Part shown: piece by piece, positions 22,379-33,567 of the stretch | Numbering within the stretch: position 1 is the first letter of the stretch | How the letters are laid out: every line of letters begins with the position of its first letter | DNA from: Maratus speciosus | Taxonomy: Eukaryota > Arthropoda > Arachnida > Araneae > Salticidae | Assembly (NCBI GenBank): GCA_963932465.1 | Contig: OZ010787.1 | Coordinates: 12,893,284 to 12,957,283 of the forward strand | Length of the DNA: 64,000 nucleotides | Direction: 5' to 3' | The notes under the pieces: generated by a model | What the model saw: only the letters and a program-made list of their open reading frames with translations | Database searches by the model: none | What the model was told of the DNA's origin: nothing | Position numbers and translations under genes: made by a program

Positions 22379-23515
22379 ATGATGGTCGACACTTCTGTTT
22401 TTGCTCACCATGTGGAAAAGCATATTGAGTGTGTAATGAAGAATTCACCGATTGGGTTATGTCAAAAACGAATTACCTTCATGAATCCTAGACCTTCCTG
22501 TCCCGATTACATTGCGGATGCTAAGTGTGATCATGTCAAAATGCTTATTCCTTTTGCTGGTGTGCCTATAGAGTGTCTAGTTATGTTTCAAGCTACACAA
22601 CCATCATGTCCTCCCGATTTCATTTTTGCTGATTCTCGTTTTGTTGTGCCTCTTGAAGAATTAACTATTTTGCGTGATTGGGATGTGCGTAGATCAGATG
22701 GTTTGCTTGAAACAGTGAAACAATTGATGCGTTATTTCAAAATGAAGCACATTCGTTTATTAGAAAATTATTATCACATTCATGAAGGTTATGCTTCCTT
22801 GGTTTCTAGCGGAACATATACAGAAGATGAAGTTGAAATTTTTGTTCCTTCTAATAAACACATACCTATATCTCTTCTTATCAGATTGCATCCTGATTTT
22901 AGAAAAGTGCCTTCTGCGTATTTTAAAACTTCGGACGCCAAAAAATATCCTCTTTTGCTTCTAACATTTTCCCCCCATGATAAATCTAACCCTAATAAAA
23001 AACTTTATTTTTCTAAAGATCTTGAATGTGCTCTTGGATTAGCCATAAATTTTAAGTTTCCAACATTTGTTCCTAATCTATCTCTTGGACAGTATGTTCG
23101 AATAATTGAAAATGAATTATCTAAAAAAGCAGAAATTGTGGCATCTGGTTATGAATTACGAAAGAGATATGTAGCAATGTTTGTCAGTCGTTTAGAAAAT
23201 TGCATAGTTGAGTATGATATGTTATTATTTAGAAAGTTATCATTCATGATAGAAGAAGAAGATTACCATATATTAATTGAAATCAGCATTCCACTCATAT
23301 ATCCGGTTACAATGCCGATGTTGACTTTCAGATCCTTATATCATTCATACCAAGGCATACCAACATCAGTTATTATGAACTCGTACCCATTTTCACCTGA
23401 TTGGCCAATTGAGCATATTTATGAACAAACAATAACGTACATCAATGGCTATGCTTCCTTGTTCCCTCAAGACAGTGTACCATATCAATGTAAGTTTAAA
23501 GATTTTAAATTATAG
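22379..23515 (+). CDS. BABAM2: BABAM2/BRE homologue (BRCA1-A and BRISC complex subunit)
   Basis: An intact 378-residue frame close to the roughly 380 residues of the vertebrate protein. Family hallmarks include a block around residues 50-85 with IPFAGVPIE followed by PPDFIF, a central RLHPDF..VP block, KLYFS..LE.ALG, and near the C-terminus SYPFSPDW within the second UEV-like fold. BABAM2 is a non-catalytic scaffold built from ubiquitin E2-variant domains. With BRCC36, BABAM1 and Abraxas or ABRO1 it forms K63-specific deubiquitinase complexes acting in DNA-damage signalling and at microtubules or cytokine receptors. The frame starts at tandem ATGs and is uninterrupted, whereas vertebrate BABAM2 has many exons. 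No poly-A tract or target duplication around it marks a retrogene, so it may simply be intron-poor. Identity is secure; orthologue versus extra copy is not. Confidence 0.85.
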   Translation: MMVDTSVFAHHVEKHIECVMKNSPIGLCQKRITFMNPRPSCPDYIADAKCDHVKMLIPFAGVPIECLVMFQATQPSCPPDFIFADSRFVVPLEELTILRDWDVRRSDGLLETVKQLMRYFKMKHIRLLENYYHIHEGYASLVSSGTYTEDEVEIFVPSNKHIPISLLIRLHPDFRKVPSAYFKTSDAKKYPLLLLTFSPHDKSNPNKKLYFSKDLECALGLAINFKFPTFVPNLSLGQYVRIIENELSKKAEIVASGYELRKRYVAMFVSRLENCIVEYDMLLFRKLSFMIEEEDYHILIEISIPLIYPVTMPMLTFRSLYHSYQGIPTSVIMNSYPFSPDWPIEHIYEQTITYINGYASLFPQDSVPYQCKFKDFKL

Positions 23516-23834
23516 ATGCTTTTATTCATATTCAGTGTTCTCAGGTCTCTAGCATTGAATGGCTACATGTCTTTGAATTCACCTTGCCATTCAACGACCT
23601 CTACTTTATTTTGAACTAGCAGGCTTTGCCCGCTATGCTGGTCTGTTTCTCCAAATGAATCTTAAATTAAACAAAATGTATCAGTGAATTTGACCTTGTG
23701 ATTTAAAGCAATATAGACCTTTAACTGAATGTCCTTCTGCAGTACTGAATCGATATGAACACCATCGTGCTATTATATTTTCTAATATGCAAACAAATTT
23801 CAGCTATTAAGGTCTAACTCTTTTAGCTTATCAC

Positions 23835-24125
23835 CCCGGTAGCAGAAAGTTCGAGACGGGAGATGGTCGTCACAGATTTTTTTCCTCTTTTGCAGATTCT
23901 TTTTCATCAAACCTTTATTTTGCTTCATATTATGTTTAGCTCTTTATTACTTAATACAAAAAATTGAGATTATTATTAATAAAAATTTATAAAATATCTA
24001 AAAACACTACAGATAAGTGATTGTTTGATTAACTAACGCTTCAATTGTAAAAATATTTTACCTGCAGATTACTTTTTGAGCCTGAAGTATCTGTCACAGG
24101 CACCTGGTGAATTTTCTGCTACGGG
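23835..24125. mobile_element. MITE with 9-bp target duplication (Mutator-like?)
   Basis: CCCGGTAGCAGAAAGTTC at the left and the complement of GAATTTTCTGCTACGGG at the right are TIRs. GCTTATCAC is duplicated exactly at 23826-23834 and 24126-24134. A 9-bp duplication fits Mutator-like elements. It lies about 320 bp after the BABAM2 stop codon. Non-coding. Confidence 0.75.
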
Positions 24126-24996
24126 GCTTATCACTCACAGTGGAGTTGGTAAAGAATGGTAGTACAATATTTCATTTTGTATCGGAGCATCCTTGTTAAA
24201 ATGAGCCAATATGATGAGAGTTCCGATCACAGAATTTTCCTCATCTCTTTTTTTTAAATTATTTAAAGAAAATGTATTTTACGATTTCAGTGCCAACTTG
24301 AAGCTATAAACCAGTTTCTTTATTGTGTATTGTCTGTGCCCATGTTATATATTATAGCCTCCATGCTGCAATCTAAAAGTTTAGTATTTTCCGGTATTTC
24401 AACACCATTGTCACCAAGCATAATATTTGGCCCCAAACGAAGCATTTGAAAAAAAGTAACATTGTTGGCACAAAAGTTATTTAAAAAATATAGCATTTCA
24501 AAATTAGAGTTTCGAGAACTATTTTATTAAGTGAATGCAAATATATACTGAAAATAAAGGCACAAATAAATACTATTATATAATAAAATATTTTGTTTTA
24601 AATAGCAATTTAAACTACCCACATTAAATTGTGTCTCTTAGCAATGCTGTAAACATTTCTGTTTTTGAATCAGCGAAAAGTGAAGTTATAACTTAATAAC
24701 AAAAAATATTTTCCATTCGAAAAATAGTAAATGAAAAAATGCATGGTTACGACTAAATAATAATTAAAGCCAAAAGAGATTTGCGTTCCATAAATAGCAA
24801 GTTACAATATTTCTCATGGTTTGCAGTAAAAATTTGGTACTTTTCCGCTATAGGGGCCTTGGTGATTTTAAAAAAAGTTGGCACAATTTGAGCATCAGAA
24901 AGTGAGATTTGTTGCCAAATGATATAGACAGTTATAAAAACAAACTTGATGAACTATTTTGTTTGTTTATACATTATCTATTTTAAATGTAATGTA
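24126..24996. other. Mostly featureless AT-rich DNA ending in a dispersed repeat
   Basis: No gene seen. The part 24830-24990 (GGGCCTTGGTGATTTT, then CAGAAAGTGAGATTTGT) recurs at 39040-39066 plus 40350-40440, where it is split by another insertion, so it is an older dispersed repeat. Confidence 0.5.
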
Positions 24997-25806
24997 GTGT
25001 AGATGTGCCAGTAATGGACACCCTTGAATGTTTTTGGTTAATAAAAAAATAACTAATAAATATTTAGCTTTAATTATTTTTTTATAATTCCCCCTTGCGT
25101 GTTTTATAAAACTGTTATTGTTAACATTTTTAATCAAACCAATCAGGAAGCAGAAAATAATGTTTCAAAGTTGTGCTGTTTTTCTATGAAAATCTTAATG
25201 AACGTACAAAGAGCTGGCTTCGTTTAATTAATTTTACATGTTATTTATTTTCTTGGAAAATTTGAATGTTTTTGTTTGAATAGCAATAGAAAACTTAGAA
25301 TTTTATATACTAACGGCCATTTACAAAATTTCATTTATTTTTAAGGTTTTAAGAGGGGTGTCCATTACTGGTATGGTTAATTAGTCCTTTTCCAGTAATG
25401 GACACATGTAGACATTGCTAAAAATGCAATTTCAGTAATGTTTATAGTGCATAAAATATTTTGATTTAACTGCAAACCTAAATAATCAAATTTAATTTTT
25501 TAATTATACATATCAAAATGTAATGATACCAAAACTTTTATAAATAGCTGCTTTTAAGTTATTTTATGTGATTAATAAAATTGCAATATTTTATTCTTTT
25601 TTCTTTTTTTAAAAATGTATATGTACCTTGCATATTTTATAATCTGGGAATCAAACCAACCAGGAAGCAGAAAATATTGTTTTAGAGAACAGTCAAATAG
25701 GAGCTCATAAAGCTTAACCCCTCTGTGTTTAAATAAAAACATTTAAGTTACAGAAGCTATTAAAAATCTATTTTCTGTCTTAAGTATTTCAGGATGAGTT
25801 CCATAT

Positions 25807-27005
25807 CCTGTGCTGGAAGATTTTTGGCGAAAAAAAATCTCGCCAAAATGCCGTTTTGGCGACATGAAAATTTTTCCAAGATTGCAGAAAAACATCATTT
25901 TTAAATCTTTATATTAATTGTAAATCAATGATTTTGCACCATTTTTAAAGATAGAAAATGATATAAAAACATGGATTTATAAATTACACAAAGATTTAAA
26001 AACGAAGTTTTTGCGCCATCTTGGAAATTTTTTTCCGATACAATTACACAAATTTTAGCAGCATTCTAAATAAATGTCCTTTTTGAGATTAATACTTGTT
26101 ATTGTCAGGGGGGCTCTGTCCCCCTGCACCCCCCGTTTTTAAAACATTTTCAACAATAAAAAAAGAGAAAAAAACTGGCCAGAAACTTTTTATAAATTTC
26201 AACAATATTTCAAAAACTATTATTTTTAATGCAGGTAAAATCCCGCTCACAATTACCAAAAAGAAAAAAAAGTATAAAAAAAATGTATAAAAATAGAAAA
26301 AATGTATAAAAATAATTTAAAGAAATAATAGACAAAATGGAACATAGAAAAAATGTATAAAAATAATTTAAAAATGCTTACACGCACAAAAAAAAAAAAA
26401 ACAGTAAGAATTTAATGTTTATAATATGATCCCATTTAGGGTCTGAAACAGGGTACCAACTATTCATCTGAAAAAGCACATGTTTAGATTTATTTAGAAT
26501 GCTGCTAAAATTCGAGCAATGGCATCGGAAGAAATTTTCAAAGTGGCGCAAAAACTTTGTTTTTAAATCTTTATGTAATTTATAAATCCATGTTTTTACA
26601 TCATTTTCTCTTTTTAAAAACGGTGTAAAATCATTGATTTATAAATAATATAAAGATTTAAAAATGATGTTTTTCCGCAATCTTGGAAAAATTAACGAGA
26701 CTTTACTTACATCGACCAGCACAGAGAGTAATCCGAATGCGAGTGTCAGTGTGGCGTCTGAGCTAATTCTTATCTAACCGAATTCAAAATTTACTGACTA
26801 ACAGTTCCCATGATACTAGTAAACCAATAAGCTTCAAGATCTCACGTCAACCAGTTGTCCGGTTTTAAAAAGGCATTTCCAAAAATAAGCAGCCCTAAAG
26901 CTGTTCCAACGATCTGAAATCTGACGAACAAACTTAAACCAGACCGAAACATTTATCGCCGAACAAAGCGCACCAAAAAAAAATCGCCAAATCTTCCGGC
27001 ACAGG
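25807..27005. repeat. Fold-back element with CCTGTGCTGGAAGATTTTGG-like ends
   Basis: CCTGTGCTGGAAGATTT near 25807 is mirrored by AAATCTTCCGGCACAGG at 27005. Second inverse blocks lie at about 25870-26080 and 26490-26700 (TTTTTAAATCTTTATRTAAT and related). The middle includes a C-rich tract at 26105-26135. No coding potential beyond chance frames. Confidence 0.6.
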
Positions 27006-27116
27006 TTATGGGACTCTTCCCAGTATTTCTTTATTCACCTCTGACCAAAAGACTTTCTGCACAAAAGAAGAAACCACTCAGAAAAGGGTGAAAAAACATG
27101 TTTGTCACGTAATCAA

Positions 27117-27195
27117 AATCTCTTTATAACTCAATAGGTAATTGATGGATCAAAAAATGGAAAACACAGGTTCGATTCCAAATCGCTTCCATGGT
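27117..27195 (+). repeat. Degenerate tRNA-derived repeat
   Basis: TAACTCAATAGG resembles a pol III A-box and ACAGGTTCGATTCC, about 45 bases later, is a good B-box. The stems expected for a tRNA do not form, so this is a tRNA-derived SINE remnant rather than a tRNA gene. Confidence 0.4.
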
Positions 27196-27319
27196 CAGGC
27201 TTTCGAATTTTACATCTTTCCATTAAAAAATGAATTTGTAAATGTGTCAAAACATTTTGCGCTTGTTGAGCAGAGCAGTTAAAAACAGTTTTAATTAAAT
27301 ATAATCTTTAAAATGTGTA

Positions 27320-30045
27320 GGTATGATCCATGTCAATTCAGGCAGCCAAAGAAAAAATCTTACCTTCATAGTCTCAGAAGTTTTTGAATTGAACATATGT
27401 TAAAATTCAATAAAAAATAAGATACTTGTACATTTTGGTTTTGCCCAAAAAAATTCCTGGCCCGAGATACAGGCCGCCAAAGATGGCATCCCAGGCACCA
27501 TTTCCAATTCGCCATTTTCGATAAAAAATTTAAAGTGCTCTATCTCTAGAATGGTGCAAGATATTTTGTTGCTGTTTTTTTATTTTAAAGATAATATTCT
27601 TCTGTTTAAAATGATATACCCAATTTTGAAAAATGTATTCAACTTTTCTTGTGGCAACCTTTTGAAAAAATTTTTTTTTTCGAAAATGCCAATCCTAAAA
27701 ATTTTGATTTTTTTGCTGTTGATCAATACCATTGGGAACTATCTTCACTGTAAAGGAGAACTTCCACTTTTGAGTTTAACAAATTTTAGAAACATTTAAA
27801 AAATTCAGAGAATTTTACAGGAACTGTATATATATGTTCCAGTAAAAGTCACTGAATTTTTGCTTATTTTTATCATATTTGTAAGGATAAGCCTACTATA
27901 TATCCTAAACAAGTTAGAAATTGCAATATCAAATGTGGCAAATGAGGTGCGTGCATAGTATTAACTAGTTCTATAAATATTCAGATCTTGGTGCAATAAG
28001 TGTTACACTCTTGGGCAAAAAGGCATGAATACAAAATTTACTATAATTCCATATATTAAATTCAGTAATACGGAAGTAATATGAATCCATCTTAAAATGA
28101 CTTAATCGCCACGGCAACCTAGAATCATTGCCTATCATGGTATATCATTGAATCAATTATGTATTATAGGATTTTTAAATAGAATGAAGAAAACTTTTAT
28201 TAATGTCTTTTATGTTTTAATTTGATTTTCATAGCATTTGAAGTGATACATACTTTATTATAGAGGTTTACAAAAAATTACTTCCTGTGTCATAGAAAGT
28301 GCATAGTGTTTACAGGGACACACAAAAGATTTCGGATACTTTACCTTATTGGAAATACTGTACATTAGCGATGATTGCTAGAGGTGCATTTTTAGTTGCG
28401 ATATGAGTTTTTAAGTTTAATTTAAATATTTCCATATGACGTTGTGTGTATAAAGGCTGTAGATCATATACAGGGCTACACAAAAGAAATCGTAAGGGTA
28501 TTGCTGGAAGTGCCTTTTTAGTTGTGTTTGAGTTTTTAAGTTTAACTAAATTTTTCCATGTTACGTTGTGTGCATAAATGCTGTAGATCATATACAGGGC
28601 TACACAAAAGAAATCTTAAGGGTTTACTGAGTATGAATGAAAGTAGCTTAAAGGTGATTTTTATATGAGTTATGCATTTTTACACTGAACTACATTTAGT
28701 ATACTAAGATATGTTTGGAGAATATAGATAAAATGATATACAGGTCCACGCAAAGAATTAGATACATGGCCGTCTATGGATGATAATCTCTGGAAGTGTG
28801 ATTTCACTGGTTTTACGGATGTTTTAGTCTTAATTAAATATTAGGTAAATAGTGGCATGTATATAAAGATAGTAGGTAAAATACAGGGTTGTATGAAAGT
28901 ATTCAAGTATGCTTCCGTCTATTGACATAAATTTCTAAAAGTCAAATTCCGACCTATTTATGTGTTTTTAACAATTTCCAACATAGTTGAAAGTCTTTAT
29001 GGATTCGATTTGTCTGCCCATCTGTCTGAACTCTAATTTGTATTAATATAATTTGTATTGCTGTGTAATTGATATATGTTATTGAGATTGTTTTACTATG
29101 TTCGGTATTGAAAATAAAGTATGTATCACTTCAAATGCTATGAAAATCAAATTAAAACATAAAAGACATTATTAAAAGTTTTCTTCATTCTATTTAAAAA
29201 TCCTATAATACATAATTGATTCAATGATATACCATGATAGGTAATGATTCTAGGTTGCCATGGCGATTAAGTCCTTTTAAGATGAATTCATATTACTTCC
29301 GTATTACTGAATTTAATATGTAGAATCAAAATAAAATTTGTATTCATGCCCTTTTTGCCCAAGAGTGTAACTTATTGCACCAAGATCTGAATATTTATAA
29401 AACTAGTTATAGTACGCACGCACCTCATTTGATATTGCAATTTCTAACTTGTTTAGGATATATAGTAGGCTTATCCTTACAAATATGATACAAATAAGCA
29501 AAAATTCAGTGACTTTTACTGGAACTGTATATATACAGTTCCTGTAAACTTCTCTGAATTTTTTAAATGTTTCTAAAATTTGTTAAACTCAAAAGTGGAA
29601 GTTCTCCTTTACAGTGAAGGTAGTTCCCAATGGTATTGATCAACAGCAAAAAAATCAAAATTTTTGGGATTGGCATTTCCAAAAAAAAATTTTTTTTTGA
29701 AAAAAAAATTTTTTTTCCAAAAGGCTGCCACAAAAAAAGTTGAATACATTTTTCAAAATTGGGTATATCATTTTGAACAGAAGAATACTATCTTTAAAAT
29801 AAAATAAACAGCAACAAAATATCTTGCACCGTTCTAGAGATAGAGCACTTTAAAATTTTTATCGAAAATCGCAAATGAGAAAGGATGGCGGGGATGTCAT
29901 CTTTGGCGGCCTGTATCTCGGGCCAGGAATTTTTTTGGGCAAAATGAAAATATGCAAGTATCTTACCTTTTCTTAAATTTTAACATATGTTCAATTCAAA
30001 AACTTCTGAGACTATGAAGGTAACCCCCCTGCCTGAGTTGATATG
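27320..30045. repeat. 2.7-kb inverted repeat with a spacer of modules from the 2.4-5.6 kb palindrome
   Basis: The left arm (about 27330-28255) and right arm (about 29112-30040) are reverse complements with high similarity; shared points include CTGTATCTCGGGCCAGGAAT and TAGGTTGCC. The spacer 28256-29035 is not part of the arms. It carries ACAGGGCTACACAAAAGAAAT modules and GGCCGTCTATGGATGATAA, which match the right arm of the 2396-5607 palindrome. The sequence GAGGTGCGTGC within each arm resembles the ends of the 39.07-40.35 kb element. A composite of at least two repeat families. Confidence 0.75.
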
Positions 30046-30299
30046 GATTCAGCCTGTAGTATATGTGGAGCTATATAATATAGATTTCAAAACACTAGTT
30101 CGGAGCCTAACTTATATCCTTTTCAATGTTTTTTTTTTTTTTTTTTTTCCAGACATAATGCGTTCAGTTGTCTTCTAGAAGTTACAAAGACTTATTTATT
30201 TGATAAAGTTTAATAGAAATCTATTATTTTTTTTAGTAGAAAATATTTATAAGTGTATTAAAAATTAATTGATCCAAATTTCAAACAAATTTACTGTAA

Positions 30300-30376
30300 A
30301 CCAACTTTAAAAATTAAAAACTGGCTTTTTTCTATAAAAGCCGGCTTTTTTTGGCCTGGCTAAAAGCCAGCAACCC
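30300..30376. mobile_element. Possible hAT terminus
   Basis: The segment ends in GGCTAAAAGCCAGCAACCCTG, the complement of CAGGGTTGCTGGC, which has the form of a hAT end, preceded by short inverse GGCTTTT/AAAAGCC pairs. No partner end was found, so it may be a truncated copy. A T run lies just upstream at 30128-30148. Confidence 0.3.
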
Positions 30377-30793
30377 TGGGGATACATGAGCCATGCTCAA
30401 CCATCCCTACTAGGAAATTAGATATATGGGTGAAGCAAAAAAACACACCTTTTTCCTGTTCACAGATAGATTTTTATTATTTTTTCTGGTAAACATTTAT
30501 AAAATGGTAAAAAGAAAAATATTATTTTTGTAGGTATTTTTTAGTATTGGCTCAAGTATCCCTTCACCATGGCTCAAGTATCCCCTTCATGGGGATACTT
30601 GAGCCATAATGTAAAAGAAAAAGTAAAAATTTATTAAACAAAGAAAAATAGTTCAAAATTAATTGAAAATGGTTTTCAATTGAAGAAAAAATATCAAATT
30701 TTCAGCTACAATATTTTATTTTGTTCTAAGAAAGTATAAACATTTTTAAAAAATTTAAATTTAAAAAGTGGCTCAAGTATCCCTATCTTCCCC
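30377..30793. mobile_element. Pogo-like fragment, family with word GGCTCAAGTATCCCC
   Basis: The right end is the complement of GGGGAAGATAGGGATACTTG followed by TA at 30794-30795, the same end type as the neighbouring pogo-like families. A palindromic cluster of the word lies at 30550-30613, 180-243 bp from that end, and a further copy is at 30377-30397. The left end is missing, so this is probably a 5'-truncated or internally deleted copy. Confidence 0.5.
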
Positions 30794-31819
30794 TACTGGT
30801 ATCTTAATTGTTAAATTTATTTGAAAATAACTATTTTGTTTCATTAGTATGTATTCATTAAATTCTGGTTCTAAATACAGTCATAAAAACAATTATATCT
30901 ATTACTTTTTGTGGGGTGTCCATTACTGAAACAGAGGGTGTCCATTACTGGGCTTTTGCGTGTTTTGATATATTTCAGTTATTTAAAATTAAATTTCGAT
31001 TCATATTGGAAAATGAAGCTATAAGAATGGTTAAATATTGTTGATAGGTTAATATAATATTGAAAAAACTGGAATATAATAATTATAACTAATAATAAAA
31101 AAATAATTTTAAAAGAAATTCCTTAAGGGTGTCCATTAGGGGAGAAGGGGGCTAGTGTGGACAATTTTTATAAATTTCGCAAAAAAGTGTACTAAATACC
31201 ATTTTTCACACTTCAAGTATTTTTTTACAAGAATTTACTATTTTATCTTTGATTTGGTTGATATATTAAATTATTTGGCAATACAGTTATTTATTAATAT
31301 ATTTTTAAAAAAAAGTTTTCTTTGTCCACACAAGCCCCATGTGGTGGGGCTAGTGTGGACAAGCTAGAATACTGATTTAGACAATGTAATACAACTCTTA
31401 TAAGTGTTTGCAAAACCATTATAAAATAAATTTGAACCTAAACAACATAGTAAATATATTAATCGTAATAAAATATACCTTAATTAGGGGAGAGTTGGGA
31501 GGAGTGGGACAGATTTCACGATTTATATTTTAATTCACTACTTATGTTTTACCAAAAGTACAGCTTATAAAAATCTAATAGTATGTTACTTAAGCTATGC
31601 TTAAAAAATACAAACACAGTGAAATACAAACAACTGGCTTTTATTTGCATGTTTTAAAATGTTAAAATTTTTGTCCCACACCTCCCTCACATGAGGGAGG
31701 TATGGGACGCACATGAGGAAGGAATAGGATACTGTTTGAAAAAAATTAAATTAACACACATTTGTATTTTGATAAGTCAACACTGATAGTAAAGTAGGAC
31801 TGGGCTCGGCTAGTACCTC

Positions 31820-32345
31820 AAATTATTTGTGGTTGAGGCAATTTCATTATGATATCCCTTTTCTCTACTTCACTGATGTCATTTTCTTGTGGGAAGTGAA
31901 ATTTTTCTTTTTCATCATTTTTTAATAGGATAAACTCTTTATCACTGTCTATATCCTCAACTCTGCCAATATAATAAACAACTGTCTTCTTCATCAAAAA
32001 TTTAACAAGTACAAAGTCATTTATCCTAAATTTGGATCATCAGTTAACCAATCAAATTCTTCAGCAATTTCATTATCATTGTGAGTAATCAAATCAAAAG
32101 TCTTCATCTGTAGAGTCATGCAACAAAAATTTTCCATCTATGGAATCATCAGATAAATCATTCGCTTTTTTCTGTTTTTCCCTTTTCACCTTAAGAGTTT
32201 TCTTTTTACACAATCTCTTCTGCTTTTTATCAGCAGCTATTTTTTCAATTTCTTCTTTTTCTGGTGTGTCAGTGATGATTTTTTATCTTTCCTTTTTTCT
32301 GTCTTTCTTTATAGGTTTTGTGGTGATGCTTTGGGATATGGGTGC
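31820..32345 (-). pseudogene. C-terminal part of a pogo/Tigger-like transposase
   Basis: Reading the minus strand from about 32280, one frame gives IITDTPEKEEIEKIAADKKQ, a lysine-rich stretch, and DLSDDSIDGKFLLHDSTDED. After a frameshift it continues with EEFDWLTDDP, then NDFVLVKF, TVVYYIGRV and DIIMKLPQP before a stop near 31820. A linker with TDTPEK followed by a small barrel ending in KLP.P is the usual tail of arthropod DDE_1 (pogo/Tigger/jerky) transposases. The catalytic domain is absent from this copy; the MITE at 32362-32700 separates this tail from anything upstream. Confidence 0.65.
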
Positions 32346-32361
32346 ATATAGGAAGGACCTA

Positions 32362-32700
32362 AAGGTCAAAATTAGCACTAGCCACCGGCCACAGGGCCAG
32401 TAAAGAAGAAAAAGTGGCTAGTGCAAAATTCTCTATCAGCGGCCACCTTCCGGCCACTTTTTTACTAGGGGAGAATAAAATCTTCTTGCATTTCATCAAG
32501 GATTCTACTTTTTTAGTTCTAATATATTTATATTAACATATTTATTTGGGCTATTCAGTTTTAGATTAATACTTATAGAAACTTTACTGTTTAGTATTTT
32601 TAAATAAAAAAGTGGCCACTAGTTTAAAGAAAGTGGCCACTTAAAAAACTAGTCTTACCGGCCAGTGACCGCTAATGAAATTTCCCAGTTTTGACCTATA
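32362..32700. mobile_element. MITE with GGTCAAAA ends and 10-bp target duplication, copy 1
   Basis: AAGGTCAAAATTAGCACTAG at the left and TTTTGACCTATA at the right. The flanking decamers GAAGGACCTA (32352-32361) and GAAGGACCCA (32701-32710) match in 9 of 10 bases. The inner part has several GGCCACTT/AAGTGGCC words. A second copy in the same orientation is at 55267-55600, also with a 10-bp duplication, which points to a Mutator-like family. Confidence 0.8.
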
Positions 32701-33121
32701 GAAGGACCCAAAGGTGTTTAAAAATATGTCCCATTCCTCCCTCATTGATGCTGTCCCATTCCTCCCTCTGCTGAATATTTTTTAAAAAGGCTTATCATAT
32801 ATAGCATGCTACATTTAGGCTTTATTTGACTGCTAGTTTACAAACACTATATCTTTAAGTTTATTATACAATTATAATATTTTTATTTTAAATATAATAT
32901 AATTGAAAAAAATCATTAAAAGAATAAGAATTTGTACTTACTTCTGAGGTATGAAAATAAAATTTTCCCTTTTAAATACAAACAATAATACAGCTGGTGT
33001 AACAATTAGAATCAAACATGAGGCTATAGATGCTCCATCTAGCGGACAAACTAGAACTAAATTCTAACAGTTATTTTGGACATAAATGCTGCTGTCTCAC
33101 TCCTCCCACTGTCCCCTTTTA

Positions 33122-33379
33122 GTGATAGGTAAATTTAAATAATAATAATTGTAAAAATGTATGGTCCCAATTGGGTCTTTTTTTTTAGTGGGGAGGCTTA
33201 ATGCCACCATCGCTAAGCTTTACACCTTCGGCCGTCCTGGCAAATATGTTTTCCATCCAAGTTCTACTTTTCCCATCATCTTATGTGCTCTGATGCAGAG
33301 TAGTCTCCAGTTGTTATGTCACGGGGATGTGGGGCTGATGTCCCGGGCTCCTCGTCAAACCGTCAGCAATCATCATCCC
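33122..33379. other. GC-richer segment between two copies of an element right end
   Basis: Composition changes sharply here, from AT-rich to mixed sequence with CCCGGGCTCC and GGCCGTCCTGG, between right-end-like blocks at 33094-33121 and 33380-33406. A short + frame (33161-33409) shows no recognisable domain. It could be a captured host or LINE fragment or a remnant insertion. Confidence 0.4.
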
Positions 33380-33567
33380 ACTGTCCCATTCCTCCCAACT
33401 CTCCCCTAATGTTATACATAATATTTTTTTATTATTACTGAGGACTGCAGTTGGGTATGTTATGAATCTATTTCAAAGACAAAATTAAATACATTACAAA
33501 AGTACAAAACACTGGTCAAAATAAAAATGTATGGATGTATTTACCTATATTAAAATCTTAAGTTTGT

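Larger units (their letters stand above)
31487..33406 (-). mobile_element. Pogo-like transposon, family with word GAGGAATGGGACA
   Basis: TIRs GGGGAGAGTTGGGAGGAGTG and the complement GGGGAGAGTTGGGAGGAATG are flanked by TA at 31485-31486 and 33407-33408. Word clusters are at 31672-31730 (185-243 bp from the left end) and 32727-32770. A second right-end-like block (ACTCCTCCCACTGTCCCC) at 33094-33114 lies inside, so the right terminus appears duplicated around the GC-rich piece 33122-33379. It carries the 3' part of a pogo-like transposase on the minus strand and a MITE at 32362-32700. Confidence 0.75.

Noticed and set aside
29040..29110. Possible origin of a new element at the right edge of the 28-kb spacer
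   Set aside because: Only AT-rich sequence with no inverse partner or duplication.
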